From contig NZ_CP025113.1 of NCBI RefSeq assembly GCF_002831585.1, forward strand, positions 5,471,001 to 5,535,000: a stretch of DNA of 64,000 nt. The letters are read 5' to 3'. This document shows, one piece after another, positions 27,371 to 36,669 of this stretch (position 1 is its first letter; each line of letters begins with the position of its first letter). Source of the DNA: Bradyrhizobium sp. SK17. GTDB lineage: Bacteria > Pseudomonadota > Alphaproteobacteria > Rhizobiales > Xanthobacteraceae. The translations under genes were made by a program, and so were the position numbers. Below the pieces are notes generated by a model. That model was given only the letters and a program-made list of their open reading frames with translations. It had not been told where the DNA came from and ran no database searches.

Positions 27371-27698
27371 GGGGCAGGCCTTTCAGGGTCGTCCGTTGGA
27401 CGTTTGCTTTGTGATCGCCTCGCGTCCATAGGCCATCCCAATGATCCGTTGCAGCAAAAGATGCTGATCTGGCCGGCAGTTTGACGTGCAAATCGGTCAG
27501 GCAACGGATCTCAGGTCGCGGCAGGCCCCTCAACGTGCGGCGACTGGTAGTTGCGCCGCATCACATAGCGACTGACGAGCCGGGTCAAGGGGTTGACGCA
27601 TGTCTTCCGCCTCCTGTTAGTAACAGGTCCCGGCGCGACCCGTCCTTCCGGCGTGTTGCGGCTGCGGCAAAAAGTCTAAAGTCCAACGGCAGCGATCC
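27371..27698. other. Divergent intergenic region aapJ / cystathionine beta-lyase
   Basis: No gene seen. It holds a perfect 15-bp palindrome, CCTGTTA-G-TAACAGG, at 27613-27627. I looked for a SAM-II riboswitch pattern before the lyase gene and did not find one. Confidence 0.5.
27613..27627. promoter_or_regulatory. 15-bp perfect palindrome, possible operator
   Basis: CCTGTTA, central G, TAACAGG, 72 bp before the lyase start and 243 bp before aapJ. The length and symmetry suit a dimeric regulator. No regulator gene is adjacent. Confidence 0.45.
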
Positions 27699-28894
27699 AT
27701 GACCTCGTCCAACGGCTCCCCCCCTCCCATCAGCTCCAGGCCGCGACCCGCCTGGTCACGGCCGGCCGCGACACCAAGGCCCAGCGGGGCTTTGTCAATC
27801 CGCCGGTGTTTCACGGCTCGACCGTGCTCTATCCGACCGCCGAGGATCTCCACGCCCATCGCGCCGAATTTACCTATGGCCGCCACGGCAGCCCGACCAC
27901 CCGGGCGCTGCAAGACGCGCTGATGGCGCTGGAGGGCCCGCAATGCGCCGGCGTCGGCCTCACCCCATCGGGACTGGCCGCGATCAGCACCACGCTGCTC
28001 GCGGTGCTGAAGGCCGGCGACCACCTGCTGGTGTGCGACAACGCCTATCGGCCGACCCGCAATGTCTGCGAGAAGGTCCTGACGCGATACGGCATCGAGA
28101 CCAGCTATTTCGATCCGCTGATCGGCGCCGGCATCGAGCCGCTGTTCAGGCCGAACACCCGCGCGGTGCTGGTCGAGGCGCCCGGCTCGCAATCCTTCGA
28201 GATGCCCGACGTGCGCGCGATATCGGCCGTGGCGCATGCCCGCGGCGCGCTGGTGATCGACGACAACACCTGGGCGACGGCGCTCTATCGCCGGTCACTC
28301 GATCAGGGCGTCGACATCAGCATGCAGGCCGGCACCAAATATATCGGCGGCCACTCCGACATCATGTTCGGCACCATCGCGGCGAACGCCAAGACCTGGC
28401 CGATGATCCAGGAGGCGATCGGGTTGCTCGGCATCTGTGCCGGTCCCGATGACGTCTATCTCGCACTGCGCGGGCTCCGTACGCTGTCGGTGCGGCTTGC
28501 CCAGCACCACCGCTCCGGGCTCGACATGGCGCGGTGGCTGGCGGCGCGGCCCGAGGTCGATCGGGTGCTGCACCCTGCCCTCGAGACCGATCCGGGACAT
28601 GCGATCTGGAAGCGCGACTTCAGCGGTGCCTCGGGCCTGTTCAGCATCGTGCTGAAGCCGGTGCCGCAGAGTGCGGTCGATGCGATGCTCAACACGCTGA
28701 AGCTGTTCGGCATGGGCTTTTCCTGGGGCGGCTTCGAAAGCCTCGCCATCCCGTTCGACTGTAGCGACTATCGCACCGCGACCAAATGGTCGCCGGGCGG
28801 CCCGACATTGCGGCTGCATATCGGGCTCGAGAGCCTCGACGACCTCAAGGCCGATCTCGATCGCGGATTTGCAGCGTTGAACGCCGCGTCCTGA
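27699..28894 (+). CDS. metC: Cystathionine beta-lyase, apparent frameshift near start
   Basis: PLP enzyme of the Cys/Met metabolism family that cleaves cystathionine to homocysteine. The conserved frame runs from about 27680 to 28894 and reads ATRLVTAGRDTKAQRGFVNP, VFHGSTVLYPTAEDLHAHRA, with the PLP lysine in GTKYIGGHSDIMFG. That frame has no ATG, GTG or TTG before the GTG at 27803. The natural-looking start MTSSNGSP (27699) is in another frame. The two join if one C is added to the C7 run at 27718-27724, giving MTSSNGSPPSHQLQAATRLV. Either the run is a sequencing or real 1-base deletion, slippage restores it, or translation begins at 27803-27806 with 362 aa, short of the usual ~390. Confidence 0.85.
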
Positions 28895-28990
28895 GCGCTC
28901 CGCGTCGCGCGCGTTAGACGATACTTAACCACGACGGACGCGGGCATGACCGCGCGCTGCGATCGATGTCGTGCGCGTTGAGCAGGCGCG

Positions 28991-29012
28991 ATCTCCGGGA
29001 TTCTGCGGAGAT
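28991..29012. terminator. Hairpin after metC
   Basis: ATCTCCG (28991-28997), 8-nt loop, CGGAGAT (29006-29012), about 100 bp after the metC stop and before cpaB. No U-run follows, so terminator function is tentative. Confidence 0.35.
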
Positions 29013-29178
29013 GTAACGGCGCCGATAACTCGCCGTTCACCATCCCCACCAATCCCTTAATTGTCCGGACCTTCTGGCAAGTTCCCTTATACTTTTGCCG
29101 CCGTAGTGATGCTTCCGGGAAGGGCTGTCATTGCCGCAAGGACGCGACCGCCCGGTGTAAGGGCATTCAGACAATTCC

Positions 29179-29982
29179 ATGAAGACGGCACGCATCGTGG
29201 TCCTCGGCATCGCCGGCGTCGCAGGCCTCGCGGCGATGTATCTCGCGAGCATCGGCGATCACAAACCCGCGCAGGTCGCGCAGCCGGCCGCGCCGCAGCT
29301 TCCGACGGTCGAGGTGCTGGTGGCGAAGTCCGACATCGGTCTCGGACAGGCACTCAAGGCCGAAGACGTGCAATGGCAGCGCTGGCCGGCCGAGACCGCG
29401 AGCAGCGCGTTCCTGCGCCACGACACCAATGCCGATGCCATGAACGAAGTGATCGGCTCGATCGCGCGCGCCCCCTTCATCATCGGCGAACCGATCCGCG
29501 AGCAGAAACTGGTCAAGGCCAATGGCAGCGGCTTCATGGCCGCGATCCTGCCCTCCGGCATGCGCGCGATCTCCACGGAAATCTCGCCCGAGACCGGCGC
29601 CGGCGGCTTCATCCTGCCGAACGACCGCGTCGACGTGATCCTGTCGCGACGCGACAAGAACCCCGATCAGCTGAGCGGCCGCGACATCGTCACCACCGAA
29701 ATCCTGCTGTCCAACGTCCGCGTGCTGGCGATCGACCAGGCGCCGAAGGAGAAGGACGGCAATAACTCCCTGATCGGCAAGACCGTGACCCTCGAGCTCA
29801 AGCCTGAACAGGCCGAGACGCTCGCGCGAGCGCGGCAAACAGGCACTCTGGCGCTCGCACTGCGCAGCATCGCGGACGTCAACGAGAAGGTCGACGAGAC
29901 CGGCGAACATGCCCCGAAGCGGGGCGAGAGCATCAAGGTGGTGCGTTTCGGCATCCTGAGCTCTCAGACGACACAGAAGTGA
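29179..29982 (+). CDS. cpaB: Flp pilus assembly protein CpaB
   Basis: Periplasmic Tad/Flp pilus subunit of 267 aa, thought to stabilise the secretin. It has an N-terminal membrane/signal segment (IVVLGIAGVAGLAAMYLASI) and a SAF domain around residues 45-105 (VEVLVAKSDIGLGQALKAED). GFILPNDRVDVILSRR is the typical CpaB core. First gene of a cpaBCDE run, 13 bp before cpaC. Confidence 0.93.
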   Translation: MKTARIVVLGIAGVAGLAAMYLASIGDHKPAQVAQPAAPQLPTVEVLVAKSDIGLGQALKAEDVQWQRWPAETASSAFLRHDTNADAMNEVIGSIARAPFIIGEPIREQKLVKANGSGFMAAILPSGMRAISTEISPETGAGGFILPNDRVDVILSRRDKNPDQLSGRDIVTTEILLSNVRVLAIDQAPKEKDGNNSLIGKTVTLELKPEQAETLARARQTGTLALALRSIADVNEKVDETGEHAPKRGESIKVVRFGILSSQTTQK

Positions 29983-29995
29983 TGGGGGCTTCGAT

Positions 29996-31462
29996 ATGAC
30001 AACGGGTGCAAGACAACTGGCGATGCGGACCATGCTGGCCCGTTCGCTGTCCTATTCGGCGGTTGCAGCGATCATGCTGGTCCCGGCCTTCGCCAGCGCG
30101 GCCGATCCCGACAAGAACGCCGACGTCGCGGTAACCAGCAGCATCGCCGCCAAGACGCGCTCCGTCTCGCTCGGCGTCGGCAAGTCGGTGGTGGTCGACC
30201 TGCCGCGCGAGGCCAAGGACGTTCTGGTCGCCGACCCCAAGATCGCCAATGCCGTGATCCGATCGGCGCAGCGCGCCTACATCATCGGAGCGGCGGTCGG
30301 CCAGACCAACGTGGTGTTCTTCGACGCCGACGGCAACCAGGTCGCCTCCTACGACATCGCGATCAAGCGCGACCTCAACGGCATGCGGGCGGCGCTGAAG
30401 CAGATGCTGCCCGGCGTCCAGATCGAGGGCGTCGGCGAAAGCGTGGTGCTGACCGGCTCGGTGTCGAGCCCGGTGGAAGCCCAGCAGGCCGGCGACATCG
30501 CCGCGAAGCTGGTCGGCAGCGCCGACAAGGTCGTCAACTCCATCGTCGTGCGCGACCGCGACCAGGTGATGCTCAAGGTCACCGTCGCCGAGGTGCGCCG
30601 CGACGTCGTCAAGCAGCTCGGTGTCGATCTCAGCGCCAACATGAACTACGGCACCGCCGCGGTTGTGTTCAACAACGCGAATGCCTTCACCGCCAACAAC
30701 GGACCGCTCGCGGCCAATTCGTTGACCGGCGCGGCCGTGAACAAGCTCGGCGTGCCGACAGTCACCGCGACGCTGCGCGCGATGGAGAGCGCGGGCGTGG
30801 TGAAGACGCTCGCCGAACCCAACCTCACCGCGATCTCTGGCGAATCCGCGACCTTCGTCTCGGGCGGCGAGTTTCCGATTCCGACCGGCGTGACCTGCCA
30901 GACGACGACCTCGGGCACGATCGGCAATTGCGTCCAGACCGTCAGCTTCAAGAAGTTCGGCATCTCGCTCAACTTCACCCCGGTGGTGCTGACCGAGGGC
31001 CGCATCAGCCTGAAGGTGATGACCGAGGTTTCCGAGGTCTCGATGGACAACGCCCTGACCGGTGGCCAGGGCGGCACGACCATTCCCTCGATCAAGACCC
31101 GCCGCGCCGACACCACGCTGGAAGTGCCGTCCGGCGGCTCGATCGCGATGGCGGGATTGATCCAGGAACAGACCAAGCAAGCCATCAACGGCATGCCCGG
31201 CGTCGATCAGATTCCGGTGCTCGGCCAGTTGTTCAGGAGCCAGGACTTCGTCAACAACGAGACCGAGCTCATGGTCATCGTGACGCCCTATGTGGTGCGC
31301 GCCGTTGCGCAGAAGGAATTGTCGCGTCCCGACGACGGATTTGCACCGGCCTCCGACGCGCAGTCGGCGCTGCTGGCGCGCGTCAATCGCATCTACGGCG
31401 TTGCCGCCCGCGGCGAGCCGATCGGCGCCACGCCGGTCAATTTCGGCTTCATCATCGACTGA
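29996..31462 (+). CDS. cpaC: Tad pilus outer-membrane secretin CpaC
   Basis: Secretin of 488 aa forming the outer-membrane pore for the Flp pilus. A signal sequence covers residues 1-35 (AAIMLVPAFASAADP). The N-terminal domain has RSVSLGVGKSVVVDLPREAK, followed by a BON-like segment (GVGESVVLTGSVSSPVEAQQ). The secretin domain contains VKTLAEPNLTAISGESATFV and the C-terminal motif IPVLGQLFRS with TELMVIVTPYVVR. Length and motifs are complete. Confidence 0.95.
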   Translation: MTTGARQLAMRTMLARSLSYSAVAAIMLVPAFASAADPDKNADVAVTSSIAAKTRSVSLGVGKSVVVDLPREAKDVLVADPKIANAVIRSAQRAYIIGAAVGQTNVVFFDADGNQVASYDIAIKRDLNGMRAALKQMLPGVQIEGVGESVVLTGSVSSPVEAQQAGDIAAKLVGSADKVVNSIVVRDRDQVMLKVTVAEVRRDVVKQLGVDLSANMNYGTAAVVFNNANAFTANNGPLAANSLTGAAVNKLGVPTVTATLRAMESAGVVKTLAEPNLTAISGESATFVSGGEFPIPTGVTCQTTTSGTIGNCVQTVSFKKFGISLNFTPVVLTEGRISLKVMTEVSEVSMDNALTGGQGGTTIPSIKTRRADTTLEVPSGGSIAMAGLIQEQTKQAINGMPGVDQIPVLGQLFRSQDFVNNETELMVIVTPYVVRAVAQKELSRPDDGFAPASDAQSALLARVNRIYGVAARGEPIGATPVNFGFIID

Positions 31463-31489
31463 CGCGGACCTGAGGGATTGGGGGATCCT

Positions 31490-32233
31490 ATGATGACACG
31501 CAACACACGGGCCGGTCACCTCAGGACGCTGTCGCTGCTCGGCGCCCTCGCCGCGTCAGCGATCGCGCTCGGCGGCTGCAACCTGACGAACAATGACGTC
31601 GTCACCGGCACCCTGCCCGACGACTACCGGCTGCGGCACCCGATCGCGGTCACCGAAGGCGAGCAGTCGATCGTCGTGTTCGTGGGCCGCGCCCGCGGCA
31701 ATCTCACCGAGACGCAGCGCGACGACGTGATGGGGCTGGCGCGCACCTGGCGGCGCGAGGGCACCGGCGCGATCGCCATCGACGTGCCGGCCGACACCCC
31801 GAATTCGCGTTCGGCGCAGGCGGTGTATCGCGAGATCCGCGGCCTGCTCGAATCGATGGGTGTGCCCGGCCACGCCATCACCAGGCGCTCCTACCAAACC
31901 GACGATCCGCGTGCCCTCGCCACCATTCGCCTCAGCTACCCGAAAATGGCTGCCGTCGCCGGCCCGTGCGGATTGTGGCCGACCGACCTCGGCCCCTCGA
32001 TCGACAATCCGAGCTACAACCAGAACAAGCAGTACGACAATTTCGGCTGCGCCACCCAGCGCAACCTTGCCGCGATGGTCGCCAATCCGTCCGATTTGGA
32101 GCAGCCGCGAAGCGAGACCGCCGCCTACACGCCGCGTCGTTCGATCGCCTTCGACAAATACCGCAAGGGCGTATCGACCGCGACCTCCTATCCGGAAACC
32201 GAGAAAGCCAAGCTGAGCGACGCCGCGAAATGA
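31490..32233 (+). CDS. cpaD: Tad pilus lipoprotein CpaD
   Basis: Outer-membrane lipoprotein of 247 aa. The ATG at 31490 follows a GGGGG ribosome site. A lipobox ALGGC lies about 25 residues in. CpaD motifs are DYRLRHPIAVTEGEQSIVVF, NFGCATQRNLAAMVANPSDL and the Cys/Pro-containing middle GPCGLWPTDLGPS. The stop overlaps the cpaE start by 4 nt. Confidence 0.92.
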   Translation: MMTRNTRAGHLRTLSLLGALAASAIALGGCNLTNNDVVTGTLPDDYRLRHPIAVTEGEQSIVVFVGRARGNLTETQRDDVMGLARTWRREGTGAIAIDVPADTPNSRSAQAVYREIRGLLESMGVPGHAITRRSYQTDDPRALATIRLSYPKMAAVAGPCGLWPTDLGPSIDNPSYNQNKQYDNFGCATQRNLAAMVANPSDLEQPRSETAAYTPRRSIAFDKYRKGVSTATSYPETEKAKLSDAAK

Positions 32234-33486
32234 CCGCCCAAGAGCAAGACGAGCCGCAGACCGCCAACGACTACATCGCGCCGGCGCCGCGGATTTCGGT
32301 GCAGGCTTTCTGCGCCAGCGTCGCGACCGCCACGACGGCGCGCGCCGCCGCCGAAGACCGCCGGCTCGCCAAGGCGCACCTCTCCGTCCATATGGGCGGC
32401 ATCGCCGCGGCGATCGACGCCTATCACAAGGCGCCGACGCCCAACGTTATCATGCTGGAGACCGAGCCGGACAACGACTTCCTCGCCGGTCTCGATGAAC
32501 TCTCCACGGTCTGCGATCCCGGCACCCGCGTCGTCGTGCTCGGCACGCCCGGCGAGACCGCGCCATATCGCGAACTGGTGCGGCGCGGCGTCAACGACTA
32601 CGTCGTCGGGCCGGTCAAGGTGCTCGATATCGTGCGCTCGATCTGTAGCCTGTTCTCGGCCTCCGAAGCAGTCTCGGTCGGCCGCCTGATCGCGGTCGCG
32701 GGCGCCAAGGGCGGCGTCGGGGCCTCGACCGTCGCGCACAATGTCGCCTGGACCATCGCACGCGACCTCGGGCTCGATTCGGTCGTCGTCGATCTCGACC
32801 TCGCCTTCGGCACCGCGAGCCTCGACTACAACCAGGATCCGGCCCAGGGCATCGCCAACGCGGTGTTCTCACCGGAACGTCCGGACAGCGCGTTCATGGA
32901 TCGCCTGCTCGCCAAGTGCAGCGATCACCTCAGCCTGCTGGCGGCGCCCGCCACCCTCGATCAGGTCTACGATTTCGGCGCCGAAGCCTTCGACGCCATC
33001 TTCGACACCATGCGCATGACCACGTCCTGCATCGTGCTGGACGTGCCGCATCAATGGACCGCCTGGACCAAGCGCGTGCTGGTCGGCGCCGACGATATCC
33101 TGATCGTCGCCGAGCCTGATCTCGCCAACATGCGCAACACCAAGAACATGATGAACCTGCTGCGGACCGCGCGTCCCAACGACCGGCCGCCGCTCTACTG
33201 CCTGAACCAGGTCGGCATGTCGAAGCGTCCCGAGATCGAGGTCAAGGATTTCGCCAAGGCGATCGAAAGCCAGCCGATCGCGGCGATCCCGTTCGATTGC
33301 AGGCTGTTCGGTGAAGCCGCCAACAACGGCCAGATGATCGCGGAAGTCTCGGCGCGGCACCGCACCACCAAAACCTTCCTGCAGATCGCGCAACGCCTCA
33401 CCGGCCGCCCCGATCTCGCCGAGGCGCGCGAGTCGTTCCTGTCGCCGATCCTCAAGAAGTTGCAGTCGCGCCGCGCCGCCGGCTAG
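32230..33486 (+). CDS. cpaE: Tad pilus localisation ATPase CpaE
   Basis: MinD/ParA-like ATPase of 418 aa that positions the pilus apparatus. Residues 60-150 form a receiver-like domain (VVLGTPGETAPYRELVRRGV). The deviant Walker A motif is GAKGGVGAST, followed by VVVDLDLAFGTASLDY (Walker A'). The start at 32230 overlaps cpaD. No cpaF, tadB or tadC gene follows; the next gene, tadD, is on the other strand. Confidence 0.93.
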   Translation: MTAQEQDEPQTANDYIAPAPRISVQAFCASVATATTARAAAEDRRLAKAHLSVHMGGIAAAIDAYHKAPTPNVIMLETEPDNDFLAGLDELSTVCDPGTRVVVLGTPGETAPYRELVRRGVNDYVVGPVKVLDIVRSICSLFSASEAVSVGRLIAVAGAKGGVGASTVAHNVAWTIARDLGLDSVVVDLDLAFGTASLDYNQDPAQGIANAVFSPERPDSAFMDRLLAKCSDHLSLLAAPATLDQVYDFGAEAFDAIFDTMRMTTSCIVLDVPHQWTAWTKRVLVGADDILIVAEPDLANMRNTKNMMNLLRTARPNDRPPLYCLNQVGMSKRPEIEVKDFAKAIESQPIAAIPFDCRLFGEAANNGQMIAEVSARHRTTKTFLQIAQRLTGRPDLAEARESFLSPILKKLQSRRAAG

Positions 33487-33522
33487 CGATCGGTCTCAAG
33501 TCACCTGCAACGCCGTCGCGCC

Positions 33523-34347
33523 TTAGTCGCGTCGGCTGGCGGCAACCGGAATCTTGTCCTTGTCGGTCCGGCTCGCATCCCTGCGCGCCAACAGCCGCTT
33601 CAACGCCGCGACATTGGCTGAGCCCTGCTCCGGCGGCAAATCGGCCTTCATGATGGTCTCGGCCTCGGACTGGCGGCCTTGCAGGCCGACCACGACGGCA
33701 AGATTGGTTCGCACCCGCATGTCGCCGGGTGCGCGCGCCTGGGCACGGCGCAACGTCTCCTCGGCCTTCGGCAGATCCTTTGACAGCAGGTAGGACAGGC
33801 CGAGATTGGAGAGCACCGACGGATCGTCCGGCACGATCTTGAGCGCGCTCGCGTAATACTGCCTGGCCTCGTCGTGGCGGTCGAGTTGGTCGAGCACTGC
33901 GCCCTGCGCCGACAGGATGCGCCAGTCCGGATCTTCCGGGGTGTGCGCGCGCCCGAGCACGTCAAACGCCTGCTGGAAATTGCCATTGTCGGCCAGCGCA
34001 CGCCCGTAGCCCGCGAGCAGCGCCTTGTTGCTCGGCTGCGCCAGCACCGCCTGCTCCATGACTGCGACCGCCTGCGCCCGCTGGCCGGTCGCGCGCAACG
34101 CCCGGGCATATTTCAGCGCGGCATCGACATCCTTCGGATTGGATCGGACGCGTTCCTGATAGGTCGCGATATCGCGCCGCGGATCGGCGGGAGCCGGGGT
34201 GGCCTCCGCGGTGTCGCCCAGTGACCCAGTGATGTCTGACGGGCCAGAAGTCTGGCAGGCGCACAGCCCGATCAGCAGGATTGCGGCGGACACCGAGCCA
34301 GCGAACCGGCGCGCGCGGCCAATTGGTCGGGATAGTTTCTCTGACAT
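33523..34347 (-). CDS. tadD: Tetratricopeptide-repeat lipoprotein, TadD-like
   Basis: Protein of 274 aa from the ATG at 34347 (MSEKLSRPIGRARRF). A hydrophobic segment ends LLIGLCAC, a possible lipobox. TPR units run from about residue 65: DVDAALKYARALRATGQRAQ, KALLAGYGRALADNGNFQQA, SVLSNLGLSYLLSKDLPKAE and DMRVRTNLAVVVGLQGRQSE. TadD is the pilotin-like TPR lipoprotein of Tad systems. Here it is convergent with cpaE rather than following tadC. An inverted repeat lies about 40 bp upstream. Confidence 0.87.
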   Translation of the reverse strand: MSEKLSRPIGRARRFAGSVSAAILLIGLCACQTSGPSDITGSLGDTAEATPAPADPRRDIATYQERVRSNPKDVDAALKYARALRATGQRAQAVAVMEQAVLAQPSNKALLAGYGRALADNGNFQQAFDVLGRAHTPEDPDWRILSAQGAVLDQLDRHDEARQYYASALKIVPDDPSVLSNLGLSYLLSKDLPKAEETLRRAQARAPGDMRVRTNLAVVVGLQGRQSEAETIMKADLPPEQGSANVAALKRLLARRDASRTDKDKIPVAASRRD

Positions 34348-34388
34348 CAACGAGACTCGGAACAGCGAAGGTTCCGGAATGCTCACAG

Positions 34389-34411
34389 CTTAACCCTAAG
34401 TTCCGGTTAAG
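34389..34411. promoter_or_regulatory. Inverted repeat upstream of tadD
   Basis: CTTAACC (34389-34395), 9-bp spacer, GGTTAAG (34405-34411), about 42 bp before the tadD start. It contains two TTAACC half-sites like those of the cell-cycle regulator CtrA, but inverted and not at CtrA spacing. Confidence 0.4.
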
Positions 34412-34484
34412 GATGCCATCATGTCGCCGTCATCTGGCCCAGATGCGGTGCCGAACATTCAGCAGGCGTGGGCCGGTGGCCGGG

Positions 34485-34742
34485 TCAGTCGACGAACTGG
34501 GCGCCGAATTCGTGTCCGATCCGCCAGGCCAGACGGCACTGACGCGGGCTCCCGCTCGACAGGATGATGGTGAATTCCGGCGGAATCTCCAGATATTCGG
34601 CGATCACCTTGACACCACCGGCCGAGATATCGGTGATCATGCAATCGCGGGGCAACGACCCCGTGCCCAGCTGAATTTTTGCAACGCTCCGGCAGGGCCG
34701 GCGTTCGCTCTTACGGCGATTCACAAACATACTGATCCCCAA
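34485..34742 (-). CDS. PilZ domain protein
   Basis: Cytosolic protein of 85 aa that is essentially one PilZ domain. It keeps both c-di-GMP contacts: the arginine motif RRKSERR near residue 9 and DISAGG near residue 38. RIGHEFGAQFVD is the usual end. It is upstream of tadD on the same strand (about 140 bp), so it may link c-di-GMP to surface attachment; that link is inferred. Confidence 0.88.
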   Translation of the reverse strand: MGISMFVNRRKSERRPCRSVAKIQLGTGSLPRDCMITDISAGGVKVIAEYLEIPPEFTIILSSGSPRQCRLAWRIGHEFGAQFVD

Positions 34743-34966
34743 AGCCTTTCTGGACAGCTCGCTGGCTGGACAGCTCTCTCGTTCCTACCGTCATAGCCGG
34801 GAAAGATTGGGAACTAGCTAGCGGAACCGCTCGCAATTGAACGGTCATTTTCGGAATTCGTTCACCGGACAATCCCGTTGCGATGGGAACAAAAAGGGGT
34901 TGATCCGCAGTCATTTGGCGATAGCGTGAATCCTTCGACTCGAATTTGCCGGGATATCCAGGACGT

Positions 34967-36649
34967 ATGGGAAGTCTAGTTCTGCTCGATCTGATGGGGG
35001 GCGTCGCGCTCCTGCTGTGGGGCCTGCACATGGTCCACAGTGGAATTTTGCGTGCCTTCGGGCCGGATTTGCGGCTGTTGCTGGCGAGGGCGCTGAACAA
35101 CCGGTTCAGCGCGCTTGGCGCCGGCCTCGGCCTGACCGCCCTGCTCCAAAGCTCGACTGCCACCGCCCTGATCACCAGTTCGTTCGCCGCCGAGGAGATC
35201 GTCAGCCTGGTGCCGGCGCTCGCGATCATGCTCGGCGCCAATATCGGCACCACGCTGATCGTGCAGGTGCTGTCGTTCAACGTGGCAGCCGTGGCGCCGG
35301 TGCTGTTCATCACCGGCCTCGTCGCGTTCCGCAGCGGCCCGCGCTCCCGGATCAAGGATCTCGGCCGGGTCTCGATCGGTCTCGGCCTGATGCTGCTCGC
35401 GCTGCACATCCTGCTCGACACGATGGCGCCGGCCGAGAATGCCCCGGGCGTGCGCGTGTTCCTCGGCGCCATCACCGGCGATCCGGTACTCTGCATCCTG
35501 ATCGGCGCGATCGTCACCTGGCTGGTCCATTCCAGCGTCGCCAGCGTGCTGCTGGTGATGTCGCTGGCCTATTCCCAGTTCATTTCGCCCTATGCCACGT
35601 TCGCGCTCGTGCTCGGCGCCAATCTCGGCAGCGCCATCAATCCGCTGATGGAAGGCGCGCGGCGCGACAATCCGGCGAGCTACCGGTTGCCGGTCGGCAA
35701 CCTCGTCAACCGCGTCGTCGGTGTCCTGCTGGTGGTGCCGTTCCTGCGCCCGATCACGGAGGCCGTCCACGCCTGGCAGCCCGATCTCGCCAAGGCGACC
35801 GCGTTGTTCCACATCGCCTTCAACGTCGCGACCGCGCTGCTGTTCATCGGCGTGCTCGACCAGATGGCGCGGCTGCTCGAGCGGCTGCTGCCGAAGCGGG
35901 CGCAGGAGACCGATCCGTCGCGGCCGCGCTATCTCGACGAGAGCGCGCTGGAGACGCCCTCGCTCGCGCTCGCCGATGCCGCGCGCGAGGTGCTGCATAT
36001 GGGCGACCATACCGAGGCCATGCTGCGCAAGGTCATGGCGGCGATGATGACCAACGATCGCGCCCTGGTCGACCAGGTGTCGAAGATGGACAACACGGTC
36101 GACCGGCTGAACGAGGCGATCAAGCTCTACGTGACCAAACTCACCCGCGGCAGCCTGGATGAGCGCGAGGGCCATCGCGCCATGGAGATCGTCGCATTCG
36201 CGATCAACCTCGAGCATATCGGCGATATCGTCGACAAGAACCTGAGCGAGCTCGCGACCAAGAAGATCAAGCACCGCCTGCAATTCTCCGCCGAAGGCGC
36301 CGAGGAGTTGTCGGCGTTCCACAAGCGCACGATCGACTCGCTGCGGATCGCATTCGGCGTGTTCATGTCAGGCGACGCCGCCGAGGCCCGCAAACTGCTC
36401 ACCGAGAAGGCGGCGCTACGCGCGGCGGAACTCGCCGCCGTCGAACGCCATCTGGAGCGGCTGCGCGAGGGACGGCCGGAGACGATCGAGACCACCTCGC
36501 TGCATCTCGACGTGCTGCGCGACCTCCGCCGCATCCATTCGCACATCTGCTCGGTCGCCTATCCCGTGCTCGATGCCGCCGGCGAGACCGCGGCCGATCG
36601 CGAGAAAGCCGTGGACGCGGCCGAGCTCCCGGCGCCCGGGCGGCTTTGA
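34967..36649 (+). CDS. Na/Pi cotransporter family protein with PhoU-like domain
   Basis: Membrane transporter of 560 aa (NptA/YjbB type). It begins MGSLVLLDLMGGVALLLWGL. The inverted QSS repeats characteristic of the family are GLTALLQSSTATALITSSFA and a second VTWLVHSSVASVLLVMSLAY. About eight membrane segments cover residues 1-310. The C-terminal 230 residues are a helical PhoU-like region (AIKLYVTKLTRGSLDEREGH). Exports or imports phosphate with sodium; direction not evident. Convergent with the M23 gene, 20 bp apart. Confidence 0.92.
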   Translation: MGSLVLLDLMGGVALLLWGLHMVHSGILRAFGPDLRLLLARALNNRFSALGAGLGLTALLQSSTATALITSSFAAEEIVSLVPALAIMLGANIGTTLIVQVLSFNVAAVAPVLFITGLVAFRSGPRSRIKDLGRVSIGLGLMLLALHILLDTMAPAENAPGVRVFLGAITGDPVLCILIGAIVTWLVHSSVASVLLVMSLAYSQFISPYATFALVLGANLGSAINPLMEGARRDNPASYRLPVGNLVNRVVGVLLVVPFLRPITEAVHAWQPDLAKATALFHIAFNVATALLFIGVLDQMARLLERLLPKRAQETDPSRPRYLDESALETPSLALADAAREVLHMGDHTEAMLRKVMAAMMTNDRALVDQVSKMDNTVDRLNEAIKLYVTKLTRGSLDEREGHRAMEIVAFAINLEHIGDIVDKNLSELATKKIKHRLQFSAEGAEELSAFHKRTIDSLRIAFGVFMSGDAAEARKLLTEKAALRAAELAAVERHLERLREGRPETIETTSLHLDVLRDLRRIHSHICSVAYPVLDAAGETAADREKAVDAAELPAPGRL

Positions 36650-36669
36650 TCGACCGAATGCGCGCTGCG

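Noticed and set aside
27442..27470. TGATCC in the aapJ/metC intergenic region
   Set aside because: Sixteen nt downstream the sequence is CTGA, not CGTT; no second box.
27480..27698. SAM-II-type riboswitch before metC
   Set aside because: The conserved pseudoknot and loop sequence could not be found.
29061..29093. TTGTCC and TATACT as a cpaB promoter
   Set aside because: The spacer is 21 nt, too long for a housekeeping promoter, and no sigma-54 GG/GC pattern fits.
34901..34928. TGATCC followed by CGTG upstream of the Na/Pi cotransporter
   Set aside because: The spacer is 18 nt and the second box is CGTG, unlike the three 16-nt/CGTT sites of the ECF locus.
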